Shown here piece after piece: positions 7,264-16,602 of a stretch of DNA of 54,346 nucleotides. Below the pieces are notes generated by a model, which did no database searches, was not told the origin of the DNA, and was given only the letters and a program-made list of their open reading frames with translations. The DNA comes from Vibrio sp. Hep-1b-8 (lineage in GTDB: Bacteria > Pseudomonadota > Gammaproteobacteria > Enterobacterales > Vibrionaceae): positions 1 through 54,346 of the forward strand of contig NZ_QEWN01000088.1 of assembly GCF_006124995.1 (NCBI RefSeq), read 5' to 3'. Position numbers and translations under genes: made by a program. The first letter of the stretch is position 1. The number at the start of each line of letters is the position of its first letter.

Positions 7264-8237
7264 CTACATTTTGGAGTCTTTGGATAATCATCATTACAGT
7301 CGGTACACTGCTCGGCTGTGCTGCAGTCCTTTATTGGTGCCTTAAAGATAAAATGGGCGTTGAAGAAGGTGCAGATATGGGGCACGAATACGATGGTATT
7401 CGTGAGTTGAACAACCCACTACCTAAGTGGTGGACCTATCTATTTGTTGGTACGTTTGTGTTTGCAGCGATTTACCTGACTCTTTACCCGGGTCTAGGTA
7501 ACTTCAAGGGCGTCCTAGGTTGGCAGAGTTCTGACCAGACTGTTCGCTCTATCGAAGAGTCAAAAGCGTCTATCGCCGCTTCTCAACAGAACAAACATCT
7601 AGTTCAGTACGCTAAAGAGCTGGACGATGCAGAAGCCTACTTTGGCGAAGCATTCAAAAAGCTTGCGTACGTAGATGGTTCATCTGAACTGCGCTCTATC
7701 CCAGAAATTGCTGCGGATAACGAAGCAGTTAAAGTTGGTCAACGTCTGTTCCTGCAAAACTGTTCACAGTGTCACGGTTCTGATGCACGTGGTCAGAAAG
7801 GTTTCCCTAACCTGACTGATGATGCATGGCTATACGGTGGTGAGCCGCAAGCTATCGTGACGACAGTAATGCAAGGTCGTATCGGTCAAATGCCATCATG
7901 GAAAGACGCTCTGGGTGAGCAAGGTGTACAAGAAGTTGTTAGCTACACTCTTAGCCTATCTGGTCGTTCTGTGAATGCGCGTGAAGCTGAAGCTGGTAAA
8001 GCACGCTTTGTAGTGTGTGCAGCTTGTCACGGTACTGACGGTAAAGGTAACCCTGCTGTAGGTGCACCTGACCTAACAGACCAAAACTGGTTATTCGGTG
8101 GTTCTCGCGCTGATGTAACTGAAACAGTATTGAACGGTCGTTCTGGCGTAATGCCGGCTTGGAAAGACATTCTAGGCGAAGACAAAGTTCAGTTAGTTTC
8201 AGCTTACGTTTGGAGCCTGAGCAACTCGGAACAATAA
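7260..8237 (+). CDS. ccoP: cbb3 oxidase dihaem cytochrome c subunit
   Basis: Entry point for electrons from the bc1 complex or soluble cytochromes. It has two N-terminal membrane segments (residues about 6-28 and 57-77), then two cytochrome c domains with haem motifs CSQCH (near residue 170) and CAACH (near 255). Each is followed by a Met ligand segment (GQMPSWKD and GVMPAWKD). The 325-residue length is normal for the family. A strong hairpin at 8252-8288 follows, so expression of the downstream assembly genes may be reduced relative to the structural genes. Confidence 0.97.
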   Translation: MTTFWSLWIIIITVGTLLGCAAVLYWCLKDKMGVEEGADMGHEYDGIRELNNPLPKWWTYLFVGTFVFAAIYLTLYPGLGNFKGVLGWQSSDQTVRSIEESKASIAASQQNKHLVQYAKELDDAEAYFGEAFKKLAYVDGSSELRSIPEIAADNEAVKVGQRLFLQNCSQCHGSDARGQKGFPNLTDDAWLYGGEPQAIVTTVMQGRIGQMPSWKDALGEQGVQEVVSYTLSLSGRSVNAREAEAGKARFVVCAACHGTDGKGNPAVGAPDLTDQNWLFGGSRADVTETVLNGRSGVMPAWKDILGEDKVQLVSAYVWSLSNSEQ

Positions 8238-8251
8238 GTTACATTTCAATA

Positions 8252-8293
8252 ACAGCCCCTTACTTTCTATAGATGGTAATGGGGCTGTCTTTC
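8252..8293 (+). terminator. Terminator or attenuator after ccoNOQP
   Basis: ACAGCCCC (8252-8259) pairs with GGGGCTGT (8281-8288), extended by TTAC/GTAA with a one-base bulge, followed by a T-rich stretch with C interruptions. It separates oxidase structural genes from the assembly genes and is likely a partial terminator. Confidence 0.65.
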
Positions 8294-8344
8294 CTTTACA
8301 GTTAAAACCCTAATTTCTTTCACTTTTTCATTGAGAACTTTTTT

Positions 8345-8824
8345 ATGGTAAAGCCTTGGTATAAGCAGTTCTGGCCGTGGTTCCTAATCATTCTGCCGCT
8401 CACCGTTGTTGTATGGACAATTATCACAGTCATCGTCTTTTCGCAGAACTCTGTTTCGCTTGTGACTGAGGATTACTATAAAAAAGGTAAAGGGATTAAT
8501 ATCGACATTTCTAAGCAGAACGTAGCTAAAGACCTTGGTCTGAGCGCTGCAGCCTTCTCAGAAGGTAATGATGTCGTTATTCAATTTAATAAAGGTCAAC
8601 TAGAGCACTATCCTGCAATCACTGTGATGTTTGCTCACCGTACTCTGCCTGACCGAGACTTCTCTAAGCTGCTGACATCTGATGCCAGTGGACAGTACCG
8701 CCTGAAATTGGACGATGAGCTACAAGGTCCTTGGTTTATCGAACTTACGCCACATGATAGCCAGTGGTTGCTTCAAGGTCGTGTTACCTTCCCTTCTTCT
8801 GCCCCTGTACAACTAGCGAATTAG
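8345..8824 (+). CDS. fixH: FixH/CcoH family cbb3 oxidase assembly protein
   Basis: A 159-residue inner-membrane protein with one N-terminal helix (residues about 11-32, FLIILPLTVVVWTIITVIVF) and a periplasmic beta-type domain containing SLVTEDYYKKGKGIN, a hallmark of the FixH/CcoH family. FixH acts with the copper ATPase CcoI in maturing cbb3 oxidase. ccoI starts six bases after its stop, and the context ccoNOQP-fixH-ccoI-ccoS is the standard order. Confidence 0.93.
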   Translation: MVKPWYKQFWPWFLIILPLTVVVWTIITVIVFSQNSVSLVTEDYYKKGKGINIDISKQNVAKDLGLSAAAFSEGNDVVIQFNKGQLEHYPAITVMFAHRTLPDRDFSKLLTSDASGQYRLKLDDELQGPWFIELTPHDSQWLLQGRVTFPSSAPVQLAN

Positions 8825-8830
8825 TAGCTT

Positions 8831-11203
8831 ATGTGTAAATCGTGTTATCACTGTGGTGAAGATGTACCAGCCAACACGGATTTTAAAGTAGAGATTCTCG
8901 GCGACATCAGGGAGATGTGTTGCCCGGGCTGTGAAACGGTCGCTCAGACAATCGTTGATAGCGGTCTGGTCTCTTACTACCAGTACAGAACCGCGCCTGC
9001 CGAAAAGGCGGATTTAGTTCCAGAACAACTTCAGGCATTGATTCATTATGATAATGATGATGTCCAATCGGAGTTTGTGCGTAATAGTGAACACTGCTCC
9101 GAAGTTACCTTGTCACTTGAAGGTGTCTCTTGTGCAGCGTGTGCCTGGCTGATCGAGAAACAAGTTTCTAATAAGTCAGGTGTTGTTTCGATTCGAGTCA
9201 ACACCACTACCAACCGAGCGCTATTAGCGTGGGACAAGACGCAAGTTCGTCTCAGTGAATTGCTTTCGTTGATTCATCAACTTGGGTATAAAGCAGCGCC
9301 ATTTGAAGCCGATAAGCAAGAAGCCGCTTATCACCAGCAAATGAAGCAGTATCTATATCGTTTGGGTATCGCAGGCCTGGCAACTATGCAGGTGATGATG
9401 CTGGCAGTGGCGCTCTATTTGGAAGTGTTTGGGGATTTAGAGCCTGAGTTTAAAAACTACCTCCGCTGGGTGAGCCTAATCTTTGCCACTCCAGTAATGC
9501 TCTACTCTGCTCTGCCGTTTTATATCAACGCGTGGCGAAGTATTCGCAGCCGTACACTCGGTATGGATGTCCCTGTATCCATTGCCATGATCTTCGCCTA
9601 TTTCGCCAGCTTAGTCGCCACAGTGACGGAAAAAGGAGAAGTGTTCTTCGAATCTATTTCGATGTTTGCATTCTTCTTATTGGTTGGCCGTTTCTTGGAA
9701 ATGCGCGCACGTCGTAAGGCTGCGGCTGCGAGTGGAAACTTGTTGAAGTTAATCCCTGCGATTGCGAACAAGTTAAATGGTGACCAAGTACCGGTGAAAA
9801 CGTTGAAAGTCAGTGACCAGATCCGTGTTCTCCCCGGTGAACATATTCCTGCAGACGGTAAGATCATTTCTGGACGCGTCCACATCGACGAATCCATGCT
9901 TACAGGTGAGTCTTTACCTGTGGTCAAGCAAGTGGACGACTATGTGTTTGCAGGGACATTAAACGGTGAAGAATCGTTCGAACTTGAGGTGACCTCTTCA
10001 AAAGCCGATTCAATGATTTCGAATATTGTTCGTCTTCAGGATGAAGCGCAGCTATCTAAGCCAAAAATTGCAGAGATCGCTGATATTGTTGCACGCTATT
10101 TTGTAGCGGTGATCCTCATTATTGCCGCAGGCACTTGGTTTTTCTGGCACTCAAGTCGCCCAGATGACGCGTTCTGGATCATGCTGTCGGTACTTGTAGC
10201 GACCTGCCCATGTGCTTTGTCTCTGGCCACACCGACTGCACTAACTTGTGCGACGTCACGAATGGGTAACCTCGGTATCTTACTGCGTAAGAGTCATGTA
10301 TTTGAGACCTTATGTAAGGTCAATCACCTGATTGTCGATAAGACTGGAACCTTAACTCTCGGTGATATTGAGATTAACGATGTTGAGCTGTTTGGTGAAT
10401 GGGATAAACAACAAGCGCTCGCGATTGCTGCGTCGCTGGAATCCCATGCGAATCACCCTATCGCTCGTGCATTCAAACTTTATTCAGATGCAAATGTTAG
10501 CGTCGAAGACGTAGAAAACGTCATTGGCTCTGGTATTAAAGGTCGTTATAACGGCGCTGAAGTTAAGATTGGTAGTGCCCAGTTTGTACTTGGTGAACAG
10601 CAAACAGCGCAAGCTAACTCAGTGTACCTCTCGATTGATGCCGTTCATGTTGCAACCTTTAGCTACCGTGATCCGATTCGAGCGGAAGCGAAAGAGTTTG
10701 TGGAGAAGTTCCAGCGCTCGGGTGTCAAAATTACGCTTTTGACTGGCGATACCAGTGAAAACGCGCACCTTGTCGCGAGTAAAATTGGTATTCAAGACGT
10801 GGTTGCAGGTGCAAAACCACAAGATAAGCTGAATTATCTCAATAATGTTGACGCCAAAGACATTACCATGATGATTGGTGACGGCATTAATGATGCTCCT
10901 ACGCTTGCCGGCGCTCATCTATCGGTGGCAATGGGCGGTGGTGCTGACGTCGCCAAAGCTTCCGCAGACATGGTGTTACTCGGTGACAGGCTTGACCGAA
11001 TTTTGGCAGCTCGTGAACTGGCTTTGCAAACACGTAAGATCATTCGCGAAAACCTGGCTTGGTCGCTTGGTTACAACCTTTTGATCCTGCCACTTGCAGT
11101 TGCGGGATTTGTTGCCCCCTATTTTGCAGTTATCGGTATGTCTGCGAGCTCAATTATTGTAGTATCTAACTCTCTACGCTTGCTCAAAGAAAAAGGTAAA
11201 TAG
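8831..11203 (+). CDS. ccoI: CcoI/FixI-type copper-exporting P1B ATPase
   Basis: A 790-residue heavy-metal P-type ATPase that moves copper towards cbb3 oxidase assembly. The order is an N-terminal Cys-rich segment (CKSCYHCG and CCPGC), one heavy-metal-associated domain with CAAC (near residue 100), membrane helices, TGES in the actuator domain, the transport motif CPCAL, the phosphorylation motif DKTGTLT, and the hinge GDGINDAP near the end. The extra Cys-rich N-terminus separates FixI/CcoI types from general CopA. It is tightly followed by ccoS, whose ATG lies directly after its stop. Confidence 0.95.
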   Translation: MCKSCYHCGEDVPANTDFKVEILGDIREMCCPGCETVAQTIVDSGLVSYYQYRTAPAEKADLVPEQLQALIHYDNDDVQSEFVRNSEHCSEVTLSLEGVSCAACAWLIEKQVSNKSGVVSIRVNTTTNRALLAWDKTQVRLSELLSLIHQLGYKAAPFEADKQEAAYHQQMKQYLYRLGIAGLATMQVMMLAVALYLEVFGDLEPEFKNYLRWVSLIFATPVMLYSALPFYINAWRSIRSRTLGMDVPVSIAMIFAYFASLVATVTEKGEVFFESISMFAFFLLVGRFLEMRARRKAAAASGNLLKLIPAIANKLNGDQVPVKTLKVSDQIRVLPGEHIPADGKIISGRVHIDESMLTGESLPVVKQVDDYVFAGTLNGEESFELEVTSSKADSMISNIVRLQDEAQLSKPKIAEIADIVARYFVAVILIIAAGTWFFWHSSRPDDAFWIMLSVLVATCPCALSLATPTALTCATSRMGNLGILLRKSHVFETLCKVNHLIVDKTGTLTLGDIEINDVELFGEWDKQQALAIAASLESHANHPIARAFKLYSDANVSVEDVENVIGSGIKGRYNGAEVKIGSAQFVLGEQQTAQANSVYLSIDAVHVATFSYRDPIRAEAKEFVEKFQRSGVKITLLTGDTSENAHLVASKIGIQDVVAGAKPQDKLNYLNNVDAKDITMMIGDGINDAPTLAGAHLSVAMGGGADVAKASADMVLLGDRLDRILAARELALQTRKIIRENLAWSLGYNLLILPLAVAGFVAPYFAVIGMSASSIIVVSNSLRLLKEKGK

Positions 11204-11368
11204 ATGGAAAGCCTTTATATCCTCATCCCTATTGCTATCGTGCTGGTCTGTGTCGCTGTTGCGGTCTTTCTGTGGGCGGTAAGAAGTGAGCAATTTGAAG
11301 ATCTTGAACGTCAAGGTCATAACATTTTGTTTGATGAAGACGAACGTAAAGAGAACCCGCCTAAGTGA
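11204..11368 (+). CDS. ccoS: cbb3 oxidase maturation protein CcoS
   Basis: A 54-residue protein with one membrane helix (residues about 5-26, YILIPIAIVLVCVAVAVFLWAV), then the family's conserved short acidic tail (SEQFEDLE, FDEDE). CcoS is needed for cofactor insertion, including copper, into CcoN. The ATG begins at the base after the ccoI stop codon and the next gene's GTG overlaps its stop, so it is embedded in a coupled operon. Confidence 0.93.
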   Translation: MESLYILIPIAIVLVCVAVAVFLWAVRSEQFEDLERQGHNILFDEDERKENPPK

Positions 11369-12039
11369 GCATTGATTGGTTAGGTGCTTTTTTCATTGGC
11401 CTTGTGGGCGCTGGCCACTGCATGGGAATGTGTGGAGGTATCGCGTCCATGCTGACAATGGGACAATCGCAACCATCGAAATGGGTTCCGTTGTTCTATA
11501 ACAGTGGTCGCTTAATTAGCTACGCTGTCATTGGCGCCATCGTAGGTGGCGCCTTTTCGACAATTTCACAAGTTAGCCAACTTAACGATGCATTGATTTG
11601 GTTAAGACTTGCCGCTGCGCTATTTATGGTTCTATTGGCCTGCTACATTGGTCGTTGGTGGCAAGGCTTACTTCACATCGAAAAACTTGGCCAAGTTATC
11701 TGGCGATTTATATCCCCCGCAGGTAAATCCTTGTTGCCACTGAAATCTTCACTCCATGCGCTTCCATTTGGATTTGTTTGGGGTTGGCTTCCATGTGGAC
11801 TCGTGTATTCAACGTTAACATGGTCAGCCGTATCCGGAAGTGCACTCAACGGTGCGTTAGTCATGCTAGCATTTGGGGCCGGAACCCTACCCGCGATGCT
11901 ACTTGTAGGACATGCAGCGACCTCACTCCATAAGCTGCAAAACTCTGATATATTTCGTCACATTGTTGCATTTACTATCTTAATCTATGGCCTATATACA
12001 GGCTATGGTGCACTCTCTTTACTTAACATTAGTTTTTAG
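11365..12039 (+). CDS. TauE/SafE-type membrane protein of the cbb3 maturation cluster
   Basis: A 224-residue inner-membrane protein with about six helices. It begins IDWLGAFFIGLVGAGHCMGMCGGI; the HCMGMCGG motif is typical of the sulfite-exporter TauE/SafE (DsbD_2-like) group found at the end of cco operons. Metal or thiol handling for oxidase maturation is likely, but the substrate is unknown. It starts with GTG at 11365, overlapping the ccoS stop. The fnr gene follows after its own promoter. Confidence 0.88.
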   Translation: MSIDWLGAFFIGLVGAGHCMGMCGGIASMLTMGQSQPSKWVPLFYNSGRLISYAVIGAIVGGAFSTISQVSQLNDALIWLRLAAALFMVLLACYIGRWWQGLLHIEKLGQVIWRFISPAGKSLLPLKSSLHALPFGFVWGWLPCGLVYSTLTWSAVSGSALNGALVMLAFGAGTLPAMLLVGHAATSLHKLQNSDIFRHIVAFTILIYGLYTGYGALSLLNISF

Positions 12040-12097
12040 TCGGCTGTTTTTATGCGCTTTTTTCCACTATCCTTTAGTCGTAATGGGTGCTAAAATA

Positions 12098-12111
12098 TTG
12101 ATGTATATCAA
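12098..12111 (+). promoter_or_regulatory. FNR box before fnr
   Basis: TTGATGTATATCAA matches the consensus TTGAT-N4-ATCAA exactly. Its centre is only about 23 bases before the fnr start codon, a position overlapping the promoter or start of transcription, so FNR probably represses its own gene, as known for E. coli fnr. Confidence 0.88.
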
Positions 12112-12127
12112 ATAGTGAAAGGTTGTT

Positions 12128-12877
12128 ATGATTTCTGAAAAGCCTGCAACAAAGCGCATTCAATCTGGTGGTTGTGCAATCCACTGTCAAGACTGTAGTA
12201 TCAGTCAGCTTTGTATTCCGTTTACGCTCAATGAATCTGAACTCGATCAACTCGATCAGATCATCGAACGTAAAAAGCCAATCCAGAAAGGACAGGAATT
12301 GTTTAAAGCAGGAGATGACCTTAAATCTCTTTATGCAATCCGTTCAGGTACGATCAAAAGTTACACCATCACAGAACAAGGAGATGAGCAGATTACTGCT
12401 TTCCACCTAGCGGGTGACCTAGTAGGTTTTGATGCAATTACTGGTGATTTGCACCCTAGCTTTGCTCAAGCGCTAGAAACCTCGATGGTTTGTGAAATTC
12501 CGTACGAGATCCTTGATGACCTTTCAGGTAAAATGCCGAAATTACGTCAGCAAATCATGCGTTTGATGAGTAACGAAATCAAAGGCGATCAGGAGATGAT
12601 TCTTCTGCTATCGAAAAAGAATGCCGAAGAGCGTTTAGCTGCATTCTTGTACAACCTTTCTACTCGTTTCTCTCAACGTGGTTTTAGTCCACGTGAATTC
12701 CGTCTAACCATGACTCGTGGTGATATCGGTAACTATCTAGGACTTACCGTCGAAACGATTTCTCGTCTCTTGGGCCGTTTCCAAAAGTCGGAAATTCTAA
12801 GTGTTAAGGGTAAATACATTACTATCCTTAACCACGATGCGCTTATGGAATTGGCGGGCGTTTCAAAAGAATCATAA
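12128..12877 (+). CDS. fnr: Oxygen-sensing global regulator FNR
   Basis: A 249-residue CRP/FNR-family regulator. The N-terminal Cys cluster [14 protein letters not shown] plus the Cys in SMVCEIPYE supply the four ligands of the oxygen-labile 4Fe-4S cluster. A cyclic-nucleotide-binding-like barrel follows, then a dimerisation helix and the C-terminal HTH ([19 protein letters not shown]) with the E-SR residues that read TTGAT. Without oxygen it activates anaerobic and microaerobic genes, so its place behind cco is functionally apt. A perfect FNR box precedes it. Confidence 0.97.
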   Translation: MISEKPATKRIQSGGCAIHCQDCSISQLCIPFTLNESELDQLDQIIERKKPIQKGQELFKAGDDLKSLYAIRSGTIKSYTITEQGDEQITAFHLAGDLVGFDAITGDLHPSFAQALETSMVCEIPYEILDDLSGKMPKLRQQIMRLMSNEIKGDQEMILLLSKKNAEERLAAFLYNLSTRFSQRGFSPREFRLTMTRGDIGNYLGLTVETISRLLGRFQKSEILSVKGKYITILNHDALMELAGVSKES

Positions 12878-12887
12878 TAATTTTCAA

Positions 12888-12927
12888 TGATGTAGCTCGT
12901 TTTTCAGCATGATGATGAGCTACATCA
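12888..12927. other. Long inverted repeat after fnr
   Basis: TGATGTAGCTC (12888-12898) is repeated inverted as GAGCTACATCA (12917-12927), with an 18-base loop. There is no T-tract, so it is not a classical terminator. It lies 11 bases after the fnr stop and about 90 before uspE, and could be an mRNA stabiliser or regulator-binding dyad for uspE. Confidence 0.45.
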
Positions 12928-13019
12928 AACTTCTCTTACATTCCTCCAATTATTTCTAAAACTCTACGTCCAACTAAGCTACATTAATCATATGCCCTCC
13001 TCGTCTCTAAGGAGTCAAT

Positions 13020-13967
13020 ATGAGTATCTACAATAAGATTTTGGTCGTTGCTGACATAAATAAAGATGAACAGCCAGCCTTAGCTCGTGCTATGCAACTT
13101 GCAGCGAAAAGTCGATCTCCAAGCCGGGTAACCTTCTTTCTTTCTATCTACGATTTTTCCTATGACATGACGTCCATGTTATCTGTCGATGAACGCGACG
13201 CAATGCGTCGTGGAGTCATTCAGCAACGCAAACAATGGATGCGTAAAATCGCCAAAGATTACATTAATGACGACGTCGACTTCGATGTTCGCGTGGTATG
13301 GCACAACCGCCCTTATGAGGCGATTATTGCTGAGGTATTTGCCGGCGAACACGACATTGTTATTAAGGGGACACGTAAACACGATGTGCTGGAGTCTGTA
13401 ATTTTTACTCCCACCGACTGGCATCTATTACGTAAATGTCCATGCCCAGTTCTGCTAGTGAAGAACGCTGATTGGCCCGAAGATTCTAGCATCTTGGCTT
13501 CAGTTCACGTTGGTTCAGAGAACGATACCCACCTTGGTCTAAACGATACCATGGTAGAACAGCTCAATAGTCTGACTGAGCGGTTAGGCGCGAAGCCTTA
13601 TCTGGTCAATGCGTACCCTGTTACTCCAGCAAACATTACGATTGAGTTACCAGAATTCGATCCAGCGACCTATACCGACGCGGTACGTGGACATCACCTT
13701 ACTGCGATGAAAGCTCTGCGTCAGAAACACGGTTATGACGAAGAACAAACCGTTGTAGAACAAGGATTGCCTGAAGACATCATTCCTGAGGCCGCTGAGC
13801 GACTCAATGCTGCGATGGTTATCATTGGCACAACGGGCAGAACAGGATTGTCAGCCGTCTTTATTGGTAACACGGCAGAGCACGTGATCGATAAGATTAA
13901 TTGTGATGTGATGGCGTTGAAACCACAAGGTTATATCAGCCCGCTCGATCCAAAAACCGCTATCTAG
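13020..13967 (+). CDS. uspE: Universal stress protein UspE
   Basis: A 315-residue cytoplasmic protein made of two tandem Usp domains (about 1-155 and 160-310). The second ends in the nucleotide-loop pattern IIGTTGRTGLSAVFIGNTAEHV, and the first has a matching but weaker loop (VIKGTRKHDVLE). UspE types respond to starvation and DNA damage and sit next to fnr in many gammaproteobacteria, as here. AAGGAG at 13010-13015 fixes the start. A strong terminator follows. Confidence 0.93.
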   Translation: MSIYNKILVVADINKDEQPALARAMQLAAKSRSPSRVTFFLSIYDFSYDMTSMLSVDERDAMRRGVIQQRKQWMRKIAKDYINDDVDFDVRVVWHNRPYEAIIAEVFAGEHDIVIKGTRKHDVLESVIFTPTDWHLLRKCPCPVLLVKNADWPEDSSILASVHVGSENDTHLGLNDTMVEQLNSLTERLGAKPYLVNAYPVTPANITIELPEFDPATYTDAVRGHHLTAMKALRQKHGYDEEQTVVEQGLPEDIIPEAAERLNAAMVIIGTTGRTGLSAVFIGNTAEHVIDKINCDVMALKPQGYISPLDPKTAI

Positions 13968-13983
13968 TGCAAAGCCTCTCTCC

Positions 13984-14010
13984 GTCCCCTCTTTGAGGGG
14001 ACTTTTTTTT
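13984..14010 (+). terminator. Terminator of uspE
   Basis: GTCCCCTC (13984-13991) pairs with GAGGGGAC (13995-14002) around TTT, followed by eight T. Confidence 0.93.
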
Positions 14011-14101
14011 GTTCTCCGCTGAATAGATCTAGCATCTGTTCCATTTATCCGTATCATACGCACTTCATTTTGTTTTGAAGATTGATGAAGACTGCAAGCT
14101 A

Positions 14102-15034
14102 ATGACCGAGCCAACTCAAGAGCGTACTAAAGCTCAACAATATAATTTTAACAAGCTACAAAAGCGTATTCGCCGTAACACAGGCCAAGCGATCCAAGAC
14201 TTCAATATGATTGAAGATGGAGACCGTATTATGGTGTGTCTGTCAGGCGGTAAAGACAGCTTCACTATGCTTGATATTCTGATGAGCTTGCAAAAGAGCG
14301 CGCCGATTTCATTCTCGCTTGTTGCCGTTAACCTCGATCAGAAACAACCGGGGTTCCCTGGTCACATTCTTCCTGAATACATTGAATCACTAGGCGTTGA
14401 GTACAAGATTGTTGAAGAAGACACTTACTCAATCGTTCAGGACAAGATTCCAGAAGGTAAAACGACCTGTTCGCTATGTTCTCGTTTACGCCGTGGTATT
14501 CTTTACCGCACGGCTAACGAGCTAGGTGCTACTAAAATTGCCCTCGGCCACCACCGTGACGACATTCTTGAGACACTGTTCCTCAACATGTTCCATGGCG
14601 GTAAAATGAAAGCGATGCCACCTAAGCTGGTTTCAGATAATGGCGAGCACGTGGTTATTCGTCCATTAGCGTACTGCCGCGAAAAAGATATCATTAAGTA
14701 TTCTGAAATGCGTGAGTACCCGATCATCCCTTGTAACCTGTGTGGCTCTCAGCCGAACCTACAGCGTCAGAACATCAAACAGATGCTAAATGACTGGGAT
14801 AAACGCTTCCCTGGCCGTATCGAGACGATGTTCCGTGCGATGCAAAATGTCGTACCAAGCCACCTTGCTGACTTCGAATTATTTGATTTCAAATCGATCG
14901 ACAAAAACTCTGGTGTAATCAACGGTGGTGATATTGGTTTCGATAAAGAAGAAATGCCAACTCAGACTGTTCAAGACCCAGATATGGTTCACGAGTTTGA
15001 TCCAAGCCTTAAGTTAGATGTAACTAACATCTAA
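14102..15034 (+). CDS. ttcA: tRNA 2-thiocytidine(32) synthetase TtcA
   Basis: ATP-dependent sulfur insertion at C32 of tRNA. The PP-loop SGGKDSF lies near residue 50. The Cys pairs CSLC (SRLRRG) and CNLC (GSQ) carry the Fe-S cluster and sulfur transfer, and ALGHHRDD is the family core. The ATG at 14102 gives the usual vibrio N-terminus ([16 protein letters not shown]); an in-frame ATG nine codons earlier at 14075 is less likely. Neither has a strong ribosome binding site. Length is about 310 residues. The hairpin at 15051 ends the transcript. Confidence 0.95.
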   Translation: MTEPTQERTKAQQYNFNKLQKRIRRNTGQAIQDFNMIEDGDRIMVCLSGGKDSFTMLDILMSLQKSAPISFSLVAVNLDQKQPGFPGHILPEYIESLGVEYKIVEEDTYSIVQDKIPEGKTTCSLCSRLRRGILYRTANELGATKIALGHHRDDILETLFLNMFHGGKMKAMPPKLVSDNGEHVVIRPLAYCREKDIIKYSEMREYPIIPCNLCGSQPNLQRQNIKQMLNDWDKRFPGRIETMFRAMQNVVPSHLADFELFDFKSIDKNSGVINGGDIGFDKEEMPTQTVQDPDMVHEFDPSLKLDVTNI

Positions 15035-15050
15035 TTATCTGAAAGAATTA

Positions 15051-15077
15051 AAAAAGGGTCGCGATGCGACCCTTTTT
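15051..15077. terminator. Bidirectional terminator between ttcA and the DUF2987 gene
   Basis: AAAAAGGGTCGC (15051-15062) pairs with GCGACCCTTTTT (15066-15077) around GAT. T runs on both strands serve ttcA and the convergent gene ending at 15085. Confidence 0.9.
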
Positions 15078-15084
15078 GTTAAGT

Positions 15085-15744
15085 TTATTTTGCTCTTGGC
15101 AAGTAAGGCAGCACTCGGGCCGTTTCCTGCGGCAAAGTCATATAACCGCCCTCACCGATCTCATCAACTGATACCTGCGCTTTACCATCGACAATCGGCT
15201 TAGTCTTGCCGTTGGAGAAGGTAATTTCAGAGTTAAGCTTGTTAGGGAACTCAAGCGTTACCCCTTCGACGTCTGGCGTAAACCAGCTGGCAAACATCCC
15301 GCCTAACTGCTCAAGAATCGCCTGCATCTGAGGTAGTAATACTTTCACCTGATCGTAAGTGACACTGTCGCGCATCGGCTCTTTGGTCATGACTACCATA
15401 GAAAAATCACAACGCATGTCCATTGGCGTATGAACGAAGACCAATGGGTTTGCTGAGCGAAGGTTGTTGTCTAACGGGACAATCACCTCATTATAAGGCG
15501 AGACCTTTAACTCTTCGTAGTGCTCTTCTTTTTCCATCCACGCTTTCTCGATATTACACAACTGTTTTGTGTCTGCGTTGAGGAAGAAAAAACCTACTTT
15601 TACATCATCATGTCCCTGTTTCGCATTCTGCTTCATGTGTGAGTAGAGCTTTGAGTAGGTGAACATGTATTCTTGAGCTTGAGCAGGTAAAACAGCCGCA
15701 CCCGTTAGCGCTGCGGCCAAAAACATTGACGTTACTTTCTTCAT
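15085..15744 (-). CDS. DUF2987 family secreted protein
   Basis: A 219-residue exported protein. A Sec signal peptide (MKKVTSMFLAAALTGAAVLPAQA) is cleaved after AQA. The mature part matches the vibrio DUF2987 pattern (EYMFTYSKLYSHMKQN, then KVGFFFLNADTKQLCNIEKAWM). Two Cys, in LCNIE and MRCDF, may form a disulfide. Likely periplasmic, role unknown. It is the last gene of a three-gene minus-strand group that includes a peptidoglycan glucosaminidase-like protein, so an envelope role is plausible. Confidence 0.85.
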   Translation of the reverse strand: MKKVTSMFLAAALTGAAVLPAQAQEYMFTYSKLYSHMKQNAKQGHDDVKVGFFFLNADTKQLCNIEKAWMEKEEHYEELKVSPYNEVIVPLDNNLRSANPLVFVHTPMDMRCDFSMVVMTKEPMRDSVTYDQVKVLLPQMQAILEQLGGMFASWFTPDVEGVTLEFPNKLNSEITFSNGKTKPIVDGKAQVSVDEIGEGGYMTLPQETARVLPYLPRAK

Positions 15745-15756
15745 GAAATTATATAC

Positions 15757-16602
15757 TTATTGTTTGACGATCGGATTTTCCCAGAAGCTCTGATTGTGCC
15801 TGATCATGCTTTGTAAATCGTTGACGTAGGCCTCACCTCGTTCAGAGTACTTCAGTAATCCATTGGACAGCGCCATTGCAGCCTCAGTATCAGTCAAGCT
15901 TTGTCCGGCAAGATGTCGTTGATAACGAATTTCTCTCAGCTCTTCATAAGCGTTATTGCGATTGACGTTCATAAAATAGCCGTAAATCGACTGCTGAACC
16001 GAACTGAACTTAGCCACTTCATGGGTCATGCCGTCGCCACGTTGAAGAGGGACAAGCCCACAACCTGACTGATAACACCATTGTCCAAAGTAGTTATTGG
16101 CTTCGGTGGCAAAACGCGAAGTGCCCCACGCCGATTCATTTGCGCCTTGAACCAAAACCAGTGCTTCAGGTATGACGTCGACACGGTGAAGCATATCGTC
16201 GAGCCACTGTTGCGATATTCCATCAGCAGGCATTTCAACATTGTAGAGCTTGCCTAAACGCTGCGCGTAAGACTTATCCGCATCGTCGAGCGATTGTTGC
16301 AAGTAGTTCTGCTGAATTGAATCTAAGCGCAGACGCTCGTTTCTCACTCTCTGGTTTTCGAGTGCGATACCAGGTCGAAGGTAGTCAAAGAATACCTGCT
16401 TCTTTTGTTTTACATCGGTGATGGCAGCAAAATTAGGCGCGCTACCTACAGCTGACGGCTTAACCTTCTGCTGCATCTCTGTTGCAACCGCTGCCACTCT
16501 CTTTTTTTCGCGCTCTTCTGCGGCATTTCGTTCGTACCCATAAAGAGAGCAGCCAGCAATAATACTCGCAGCAGCAATCGCTATAAATTCACTTTTACGC
16601 AT
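15757..16602 (-). CDS. Bax-like glucosaminidase-domain lipoprotein
   Basis: Begins MRKSEFIAIAAASIIAGC, where IAGC is a lipobox, so it is probably a lipoprotein; longer in-frame starts up to 16659 would spoil this signal. The C-terminal 150 residues are a glucosaminidase (Bax-like) domain with the catalytic Glu in GANESAWGTSRFATEANNYFG and the pair CYQSGC. It would cleave peptidoglycan at GlcNAc or bind it. The gene overlaps the upstream membrane-protein gene by eight bases. Confidence 0.85.
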   Translation of the reverse strand: MRKSEFIAIAAASIIAGCSLYGYERNAAEEREKKRVAAVATEMQQKVKPSAVGSAPNFAAITDVKQKKQVFFDYLRPGIALENQRVRNERLRLDSIQQNYLQQSLDDADKSYAQRLGKLYNVEMPADGISQQWLDDMLHRVDVIPEALVLVQGANESAWGTSRFATEANNYFGQWCYQSGCGLVPLQRGDGMTHEVAKFSSVQQSIYGYFMNVNRNNAYEELREIRYQRHLAGQSLTDTEAAMALSNGLLKYSERGEAYVNDLQSMIRHNQSFWENPIVKQ

